From Bosea sp. RAC05 (lineage in GTDB: Bacteria > Pseudomonadota > Alphaproteobacteria > Rhizobiales > Beijerinckiaceae): a DNA stretch of 64,000 nt. Made by a program: the position numbers and the translations under genes. Each line of letters starts with the position of its first letter. Position 1 is the first letter of the stretch. This document shows positions 57,524 to 64,000 of the stretch, piece by piece. The notes beneath the pieces are model-generated. The model saw only the letters and a program-made list of their open reading frames with translations, did not search any database and had not been told where the DNA came from. Location: assembly GCF_001713455.1 (NCBI RefSeq), contig NZ_CP016464.1:1660001-1724000 (forward strand), given 5' to 3'.

Positions 57524-58546
57524 ATGGCTCTCAGTCGAAAGACCAGATACATGAGACTCAAAGCAGTTGCGGCAATTCTGGCTGGGCTTGTCATGCTCGC
57601 TGCACCGCCGCTCGCCGCGCAAAGCCCTGATCCCCTGCCATCGTGGAACAATGGACAATCGAAACAGGCGATCCGGGCGTTCGTGCGGAAGATCTCCAAA
57701 CCCGGCACGCCGGATTTTGTCCCGCCTGCCCAGCGCATTGCCACATTCGACAATGACGGCACGCTCTGGGGTGAGCAGCCGTTCTACTTCCAGTTCCTGT
57801 TCGCGGTTGATCGCATCAAGGCGATGGCGGCCCAGCGTCCGGAATGGAAGGAGAAGGAGCCCTTTGCCTCGGTTCTGCGAGGTGACCTCAAGACCGCGCT
57901 TGCCGGAGGTGAACACGCCATCCTCGAGATGGTGATGGCGACCCACGCCGGATACACGATTGAGGAGTTCGAGGCCGTCGTCCGCGACTGGTTTGCAACG
58001 GCGAAGCACCCGACGACCGGCAAGCTCTACAGCGAGATGGTCTACAAGCCGATGCTCGAGCTGCTGGCCTATCTCAGGGTGAACGGCTTCAAGACCTACA
58101 TTGTCTCCGGCGGTGGCGTCGAATTCATGAGGGTCTTCGCCGAGAAGGTCTATGGCATCCCGCCCGAGCAGGTGATCGGCAGCTCCGGCAAGCAGGCTTT
58201 GCAGTATCGTGATGGCAAGCCCATCATCGTGAAGCTGCCTTCGGTGGACTTCATCGATGACAAGGAGGGCAAGCCCCTCGCGATCCAGAAGGCCATCGGA
58301 CGCCGGCCGATTGCCGCGTTCGGCAATTCCGACGGCGACCTCCAGATGCTGCAGTGGACCTGTGACACGGCGGGGCCGCGCTTCTGCCTTTACGTCCATC
58401 ATACCGACGCGACCCGAGAATGGGCCTATGACCGCGCCTCGTCCATCGGGCGGCTGGACAAGGGGCTCGACCAGGCGAAAGCCAAGGGCTGGACGGTGGT
58501 GGACATGAAGAATGACTGGAAGCGTGTCTTCGCGTTCGAGAAATAA
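57524..58546 (+). CDS. Exported HAD-family phosphatase
   Basis: About 340 residues with a signal peptide, best from the internal ATG at 57551 (RLKAVAAILAGLVMLAAPPL, cleavage near LAA-QS). HAD motif I is TFDNDGTLWG, motif II IVSGGGVEF, motif III about K216-K240, motif IV FGNSDGDLQM. It likely removes phosphate from a small periplasmic substrate. Follows the sulfatase by 64 bases and shares its moderate GC, so the three enzymes probably work together on a sulfated, phosphorylated compound; this is inference. Confidence 0.88.
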   Translation: MALSRKTRYMRLKAVAAILAGLVMLAAPPLAAQSPDPLPSWNNGQSKQAIRAFVRKISKPGTPDFVPPAQRIATFDNDGTLWGEQPFYFQFLFAVDRIKAMAAQRPEWKEKEPFASVLRGDLKTALAGGEHAILEMVMATHAGYTIEEFEAVVRDWFATAKHPTTGKLYSEMVYKPMLELLAYLRVNGFKTYIVSGGGVEFMRVFAEKVYGIPPEQVIGSSGKQALQYRDGKPIIVKLPSVDFIDDKEGKPLAIQKAIGRRPIAAFGNSDGDLQMLQWTCDTAGPRFCLYVHHTDATREWAYDRASSIGRLDKGLDQAKAKGWTVVDMKNDWKRVFAFEK

Positions 58547-58647
58547 GCCTTCAGATTTTCGCACGCAAATAACGCTCTTGGCGAGCGAGCAAATAGAACC
58601 AAAATAGATGTTAAAATTTATAATAAAAATCGATGTGGGTAAAGGTC

Positions 58648-58780
58648 TGACGTGCTCCCCTGAATTCCTGCCATCGATGAGTTGGGTCCATCGCACTGGA
58701 TATGGACCGTACAATGCAGCTGTTTCAGCGTAGATCAGATCATTGCGGTGCTGAAAGAGCACGAGGCTGCGCTGGAACGT
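58648..58780 (+). mobile_element. IS3-family remnant
   Basis: TGACGTGCTCCCC at 58648 resembles an IS3/IS407-group terminal end. Some 80 bases later one frame reads FSVDQIIAVLKEHEAALE, closely like the start of the OrfA helix-turn-helix of these elements (RFTEEQIIAVLKEHEAG from memory), then degenerates. No second end or orfB is visible, so only a fragment remains. Confidence 0.6.
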
Positions 58781-58831
58781 CCGCTTCCTGGCAGAGCAGC
58801 AGCACCAGGGTTTTGCGCAGAGCCTCCCGAG

Positions 58832-61824
58832 CTACCCCGCCAGCACGCGCTGCGGCGGGAAGGTGATTTCGACCAGCGTGCCCTCTTTCTTGACGGACGT
58901 GATCGACATCGCGGCGCGGTTGGCCTCGACCAGCGCTTTCGTCAACGGCAGGCCCAGGCCCGTGCCGCCGGCACGCCGCGTCGTCGGCACCTGGCGGAAG
59001 GGCTCGAGGGCGAGCTCGATCTCCTTGTCGTCCATGCCGATACCGGTGTCGCGCACCCGCAGGATCGCCTCGCCTTGGTCGCCCAGCGCGGTGGAGATGA
59101 TCACCTGCCCGCCGGCATCGGTGAACTTCACCGCGTTGGAGAGCAGGTTGATCACGATCTGCCGGATCGAGCGCTGGTCGGCGACGACCGGCGGCAGCTT
59201 CGGCGAGAGCCCCGAGCGCAGCACGACGCGGCCGCGCTGGGCCTCCGGCTGCAGCAGGCTGACCGCCGAGAGCGCGATCTCGTTGAGGTTGACGCTGACG
59301 AAGTCGAGATCGAGCTTGCCGGCCTCGATCTTGGCGAGGTCGAGCAGGTCGTTGACCAGGCTGATGACATAGCCGCCCGACTGGTGGATATCGCGCAGAT
59401 ATTCCTTGTAGCGCTCGTTGGCGATCGGCCCGAAACGCTCCTCGGCCATCACCTCGGCGAAGCCGATGATCGCGTTCAGCGGCGTGCGGATCTCGTGGCT
59501 GATCTTGGCGAGCACGTCGGATTTCTGGGCGCTGGCCTTCTCGGCCGCCTTGCGCGCCTCGACCAGCTCGCCTTCCGTCTTCTTCCAGGCGGTGATGTCG
59601 CGCAGCACCGCGCAGAAGCGCCGCTCCGTGCCTTCCGCGATCTGGCCCATGGTCATGAACAGCGGAATCTTGCCGCCCTGGCGGACCCGGCCGATGACCT
59701 CGCGGCCATCGTTCATCACCGAGGCGACGCCGCCGCCCCTCAGCCCCTCGAGATAGTCCAGCGCCGGCGCGTGGCTCTCGGCCGCGAAGAGCAGCGTGAA
59801 GAGCTCGCCGGTGACCTCGCGCTGGTCGTAGCCGAACAGCGCCTCGGCGGTCTTGTTGAGCGAGAGGATGCGGCCGCGCTCATCCACCGTGACGACGCCG
59901 TCGGTGGCGGTGTCGAGCATCGCGACCAGCTCGGCGATGCGCGCGTCGCGGACGCCCGCATCCAGCCGCAGCGCCTCGACCCGGGCGGCGCTCTCGGTAT
60001 CCTCGGCCTCGAACTCGGCCGCCAGTTCCGCCTCCTCGGCCTCCTCGGGGGTGAGCACCCTGACCTCGCCGCCGCCCTTGGGGTGGCGGAACGCCATCAG
60101 CGTCGCCGGCTCGCCCTGCCAGGAAAGGCTGGAGAGCACCGCATCGACACGGACGAGATGGCCCAGCCGGTCGATCAGCGTCATGCCGCCGCCATCGGTG
60201 CGCTCGGCATCCTTGATCAGCCGGCTGACGCCGCCGCCCGAGGCCAGATCGTCGAGATCGGCATAGTCGAGCAGGTCGAGCATGGTGCGGTTGGCGTAGA
60301 GGGCGGTGTCGTCGCGGTTGACCAGCACCGCGATCGGCAGCTTGTCGAGCAGGTCCGCATGCGAGTTCGGCAGGCGCCGGGCCGTGGCGGCCGGCTCCGG
60401 CGCCGGGCTCGCCGGTGTCGCATCGCTCCCGCCGTCGGCGGCCGCGGCCTCGGCCTCCTTCAGCCGCAGCGGCGCGGCCGGCGGCAGGCGGGGCGCGGCC
60501 GGTTCGTCGTCGCCGGCGATGCGCGCGCCCAGCGCCTTGGCGATCTCGCGGAAGGCGCTGCGCTCGGCCGAGCTGAGATTGGGCTTCGAGGGCTCGATGA
60601 TCGGCCGCACCGGGGTCAGATGTCCGTTGCGCAGCGGCACGATGTTGCCAGCCGACGCAGGGGGGGAGGGCACCTCTGCGCGGGCGCGGCGGCGGGCGGC
60701 TCCTCCTCGGAGACGGCCTGGTCGCCCGGCTGCGGCTCCTGCGTCGCGGTCGCGATGGGGGGCTCGGCCGGCGCCTCCGCCGCGGTGATCGGGGCGACGG
60801 GCTCGGGCGGCAGCGCCTCGTCGGTGGCCGTTGCTGCGTCCTCGGGGGAGGAGTCCTGCGCCGGGGCGTCGACGGCGGCGTCGAGCGCCTCGACGACCGC
60901 GGGTTCCGGCGTCTGAATGTCCGACAGGTCGGCCGTCACGGCATCGCCGGCCGCATCCGGTTCATCTGCCACGGCCACGACCGCGGGTTCCGCCACGGCG
61001 ACTTCGGCCGCAATCGGGAAGGGTTCGCGGGCACCAGGGCGCGCCAGGCCGAAGCCGCGGAAACCGGTCACCTGCCTCGCGGCGTCCAGAACCGGCACGC
61101 CGGAGAGTTCGACCCGTGCGCCTTCGCCCGGCGTCGCGGTGCGCCAGAGCACCTCATGGCCGCTCCAGGTCGTCGTTCCGCTCAGGCGCTCGAGCAGGCC
61201 GCCGCTGCGATCCTGCACCACCGCGCCGATCAGGTCGGCCCAGGGCCGCCCTACGAGCAGGGCCACGGCATCGGGGCCTGCGAGTTCGGCCAGGTTCGGC
61301 GAGAGGCTGGTCAGGCGCGCCTGCGCATCGCTCTGCCAGAGGAAGCGAACCGCGCGCGCGGGGGCGGTCGCCATGGCCGCCGGCTCCTCGGCCGGCGTCG
61401 TCGCCGGCGCCTCGGGCGGGGGCAGCGGATCGGCCTCGGCTTGCGGAAGCGCGATCCCCAGCCGCCGGAACTCGGCCGCCGGCACCGCGATCGCCAGGAT
61501 CGGTGTCCCGTCCGCAGCAGTGACGAGCTTGCAGCCGCAGGTCACCAGCGCCGCCGCGAAGCCCGCGGTCAGTCGCAGCCGCTCCAGCCGCAGCCGGTCC
61601 GGCGAGGCGAGACCTCCCGCCAGCAGCGACAGCCTCTGGCGCGTCGTGGCGGGCAGGGAGCCGGTTCCGGCCAGGAGCGCCCGGGCCGCGGCGTTGGTGA
61701 AGCCCGGCTGCCCGGCGTCGCGGTCCCAGAGCAGCAGCGCGCCGCCAGCCGCATAGGATGCGAGAGTCGCATCCTGCGCCGCCGTCGCGCCCAGCCGTGC
61801 CCAGTCCTGTCCGGCTTCGCTCAT
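58832..61824 (-). pseudogene. PdhS-like cell-cycle sensor histidine kinase, frameshifted
   Basis: Spanning 2993 bases, one short of a multiple of three (about 997 residues if repaired). The start half (61824 to ~60670) begins SEAGQDWARLGATAAQDATL, with PAS-like regions and an acidic Ala-rich linker. The end half (60673 to 58832) has LSSAERSAFREIAKALGARI, two PAS domains, the H-box SHEIRTPLNAIIGFAEVM, N-box LLSNAVKFT and G-boxes. The break lies at or next to a run of seven C on the coding strand (60660-60666). Sequence fits the PdhS/DivJ/PleC group of polar cell-cycle kinases. A sequencing slip in the homopolymer is likely. Confidence 0.82.
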
Positions 61825-61868
61825 GCCCGCGTGCTCTCGGTTGGCACCCCAAGGCGGCGCCATTATGC

Positions 61869-61883
61869 CTAACAAAGCCTTAA
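61869..61883 (-). promoter_or_regulatory. CtrA-like box upstream of the PdhS-like kinase
   Basis: On the coding strand TTAA-N7-TTAG lies 45-60 bases before the kinase start, the same near-consensus variant, in the same orientation, as upstream of ccrM. Confidence 0.5.
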
Positions 61884-61971
61884 TAGCCGCCAAATCACCG
61901 CCGCGCCATGGAGGGAACCGCGCTCTCCCCCGCCCGTTCGAAACAGCGTTAACGGATGCGGGCGTTGCGGC

Positions 61972-62014
61972 TATCATTGTCTTTGCGTCGCAACAATGAT
62001 ATTGCACCGCACAA
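61972..62014 (+). promoter_or_regulatory. Nested palindromes upstream of the phasin gene
   Basis: Outer arms TATCATTG (61972) and CAATGATA (61994) bracket TTGCGTCGCAA (61983-61993, palindromic around T), followed by TTGCACCGCACAA (62002). The TTGC-N3-GCA pattern resembles PhaR repressor sites; assignment is inferred. Confidence 0.45.
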
Positions 62015-62091
62015 TAACAGAGACCGGGCCTTGGCCGGCAGATCCGGCAAGGCAGGCAGTCAGTCAGCGGCGCCGAACAGGAGGACCACCC

Positions 62092-62487
62092 ATGGCGATC
62101 AAGACCCCTTACGAAGTTCCCGCCGAGATGCGCGACTTTGCCGAGCGCAGCGTCGAGCAGGCCCGCAAGGCCTTCGACGGCTTCATCGGCGCGGCCGCCA
62201 AGGCCGTCGATTCCGCGCATGGCTCGGCCGAGACGGCACGCGTCAGCACGCATGACGCCGCCCGCAAGGCGATCTCCTACGCCGAGAACAATGTCGCGGC
62301 GGCCTTCGACCTCGCCCAGAAGCTGGTGCAGTCCAAGGACATCACCGAGGTGATGGCGCATCAGTCGGAGTTCATGAAGGCCCAGATGGCCGCCCTCCAG
62401 ACGCAGCTGAAGGAATTCGGAGCAGCCGCCCAGGAGGTCGCCACCAAGACCGCCGAGACCGTGGCCAAGGCCGCCAAGCCCAAGTAA
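62092..62487 (+). CDS. Phasin
   Basis: 131 residues from ATG 62092, with AGGAGG 7 bases upstream. Sequence PYEVPAEMRDFAERSVEQARKAF, AISYAENNVAAAFDLAQKLV and SEFMKAQMAALQTQLKEFG is typical of phasin 2 proteins that coat polyhydroxyalkanoate granules. Helical throughout, with no signal peptide. Likely controlled by a PhaR-type repressor through the upstream palindromes. Confidence 0.94.
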   Translation: MAIKTPYEVPAEMRDFAERSVEQARKAFDGFIGAAAKAVDSAHGSAETARVSTHDAARKAISYAENNVAAAFDLAQKLVQSKDITEVMAHQSEFMKAQMAALQTQLKEFGAAAQEVATKTAETVAKAAKPK

Positions 62488-62544
62488 CGGCTCGGGACCT
62501 TTACCGCTCCGGACGTCACCGTCCCGGACTTTACCGCCTCGGAC

Positions 62545-62569
62545 GCGGCCGCTGCTTCGCGGCGGCCGC
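62545..62569 (+). terminator. Hairpin after the phasin gene
   Basis: GCGGCCGC (62545) pairs with GCGGCCGC (62562). No T run. Just before it, two imperfect copies of GGACnTTTACCGCnnCGGACG lie at 62494-62515 and 62526-62544. Confidence 0.45.
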
Positions 62570-62672
62570 TCCTGCGCCGAACTGACCATCCGGACAGCCC
62601 CGGCGCGATACCCAGGACCGGAAGCCGGGCGCAGCGCCCGCCGCACCCAGTCAGCGCCGAAGGAGAACCGTC

Positions 62673-63677
62673 ATGGTCAAGCCTGCACCGACCCGGACCA
62701 AGTCCAAAGCCCCGATCAGCCTGTCGCCCGTCAAGGCGCTGTCGGGAACCCTGCCGCCCGAGGCTCCGGCCGCCAAGGCTCCGTCGCCCGCGCCGGTCGC
62801 GGCGCCTGCGCCGCAGCCCAAGGTGGAACCGGCTGCCAAGCCCGCCCCCGCTGCGACGATGCCCGCTGCAAAAATGCCGGCTGCGACGCCAGCCGAGCCC
62901 AAGCCTGCGGCGACCATGCCCGTGGCTGCCACGCCTGTGCCCAAGCCTGCCCCCGCCGCGCCTGTGGTCGCCAAAGCGGCCCCTGCCGCGCCGGCGGCTG
63001 CCAAGCCCGCTGTCGCCAAGCCCGCTGTCGCCAAGCCTGTGGCTGGCAAGCCCGAGGCACCGAAGGCGCCCGTGAAGATCGCGCCCCGGGCGATCAAGCC
63101 GGGCACCACGACTCAGATCGCCTCCACCAAGGTCCGGCGCGAGACGCCGGCCGCGAAGCCGGCCGCCAAGGCCCAGGCGCCTGCACCCGCCGCCGTCGTG
63201 CCGGCTGCGCCGCCGGCCGTCGCGAAGACGGTCGCCGCAGCGACCGCCGCCGTCGAGACCGTCGCCGCCGCTTCGGCCAAGGCGGCTCAGGCGGTCGCCG
63301 AGACCGTGACGCGCGCGGTCGACGTGGCCCCACCGAAGCCCGCCGCTCCGGTCGCCGCCCCTGCGGCTGCGCCCGCTTCGCTGATCGCGACGCCGCTGCC
63401 GCGCCCGCCTGAATTCGCCGCCATCGCCTCGACCACGGTGATGACCCAGACGCTGGCGATGGCGAAGGCCTTCGGTGCGCTCCAGGCGAGCATGCTCGAC
63501 CATGCCTGCGCCGAGCTGAAGGCGACGCTGGGCGACGTCGAGACGCTGGCGCGCACCGACAGCGCCGCCGACGCCGTGGCGCTCCAGGCCAAGGCGGTGC
63601 GCCGCTCCTATGAGTCCTATTCGGAGCACCTCAAGGAACTGGCACGGATCGCCAGCAAGGCGATCGGTCGGCCCTGA
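62673..63677 (+). CDS. Phasin-domain protein with AKP-rich N-terminal tail
   Basis: 334 residues. The first ~210 are Ala/Lys/Pro-rich with many KPA, AAKPA and AVAKP units, like histone H1-type tails. The C-terminal ~90 residues (PPEFAAIASTTVMTQTLAMAKAF, later MLDHACAELKATLGDVE and SYESYSEHLKELARIASKAI) form a phasin domain. Pseudomonas PhaF has the same two parts in the opposite order and links granules to DNA. Preceded by GAAGGAGAACCGTC. Confidence 0.85.
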   Translation: MVKPAPTRTKSKAPISLSPVKALSGTLPPEAPAAKAPSPAPVAAPAPQPKVEPAAKPAPAATMPAAKMPAATPAEPKPAATMPVAATPVPKPAPAAPVVAKAAPAAPAAAKPAVAKPAVAKPVAGKPEAPKAPVKIAPRAIKPGTTTQIASTKVRRETPAAKPAAKAQAPAPAAVVPAAPPAVAKTVAAATAAVETVAAASAKAAQAVAETVTRAVDVAPPKPAAPVAAPAAAPASLIATPLPRPPEFAAIASTTVMTQTLAMAKAFGALQASMLDHACAELKATLGDVETLARTDSAADAVALQAKAVRRSYESYSEHLKELARIASKAIGRP

Positions 63678-63814
63678 AGTCGCAGCAGGGCAGGCCTCGG
63701 CCCGCCGCTTGCAAAAACCCGCGACTGCCGGGTTGCAATCACGGGGCGTCGGCTCTAGGTTCCGCGCCGCCGCCGATCTCGCGAAAGCGACCGATCGCCA
63801 AGCGCCGGGTGCGG

Positions 63815-63891
63815 GCAGCCATAGCTCAGTTGGTTAGAGCGCTAGATTGTGGATCTAGAGGTCCCCCGTTCAAGCCGGGGTGGCTGTACCA
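63815..63891 (+). tRNA. tRNA-His (anticodon GTG)
   Basis: A full cloverleaf: acceptor GCAGCCA / TGGCTGT, D arm GCTC...GAGC, anticodon stem CTAGA / TCTAG around TTGTGGA with anticodon GTG, T arm CCCCG-TTCAAGC-CGGGG, and encoded CCA. Discriminator base 73 is A, not the usual C of bacterial tRNA-His, a known hallmark of one large alphaproteobacterial clade. Confidence 0.97.
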
Positions 63892-64000
63892 CCCGTCCCC
63901 GCCCGGTCCGCCGCGACGTTCGACCGCCCCGGTGGCGCCGCCGGAGCCCTTGAAGCCGCTGCCGCGATCGCCATATCGTCACTCAAGCGGAAGGGCTTCG

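Overview
The window is GC-rich chromosomal DNA from an alphaproteobacterium of the Hyphomicrobiales (Rhizobiales); a Bosea-like member is my best guess from memory of gene order, not a proven assignment. Supporting signs are a CcrM-type GANTC methyltransferase, split F0 subunits b and b', the order smc / DsbA-like protein / DUF721 (DciA-like), a PdhS-type sensor kinase, phasins, DUF1236 proteins, and a tRNA-His with A at the discriminator position instead of C.

Layout. 1-2171: end of the glycine cleavage P-protein pair (gcvPA partial, gcvPB). 2311-3660: an exported L,D-transpeptidase. 3823-6469: minus-strand F0 ATP synthase operon atpI-atpB-atpE-atpF'-atpF. 6699-12074: minus-strand smc, dsbA-like, dciA-like and a small glycosyltransferase-like gene. 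12199-18402: radical SAM protein, rnhB, ccrM, mutY and a GFA protein, with two toxin-antitoxin pairs in between. 18446-21570: a two-component system divergent from a methyltransferase. 21576-28486: zinc peptidase, relBE-type pair, cyanide-insensitive bd oxidase (cydAB), uracil-DNA glycosylase and ETF-ubiquinone oxidoreductase. 28581-36672: tiny lipoprotein, TPR protein, ispE (interrupted by a palindromic element and a frameshift), a small accessory patch (membrane protein, AraC regulator, GFA protein), polyprenyl synthase, DUF2007 protein and a TrmN6-like methylase. 36666-40886: two YYGP-repeat secreted proteins, then glyQ-glyS. 41422-42792: an unusual protein resembling plant IQM proteins. 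43013-46240: a three-gene set (GTP cyclohydrolase II-like, DUF1688, uracil phosphoribosyltransferase) matching the URC pathway of uracil catabolism. 46325-53404: two DUF1236 proteins, a LysR-TctB-TctA-TctC operon, an EamA transporter and a GST. 53627-58546: a sulfatase island (LysR, formylglycine-generating enzyme, Tat-exported sulfatase, HAD phosphatase) ending near an IS3-type remnant. 58832-63891: a frameshifted PdhS-like kinase, two phasin-type genes and tRNA-His.

The most interesting items are the bacterial URC operon with a hairpin in its leader, the IQM-like protein divergent from it, the self-contained FGE/sulfatase/phosphatase cluster, an in-frame palindromic repeat inside ispE, an atypical-composition patch inside glyS, matching CtrA-like boxes upstream of ccrM and the PdhS-like kinase, and a toxin-antitoxin promoter with a perfect palindrome in its spacer. 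Two frameshifts (ispE and the PdhS-like kinase) may be sequencing errors, because both genes look otherwise intact. Long open frames opposite smc, atp, tct and similar genes are GC-rich shadows and are left out.
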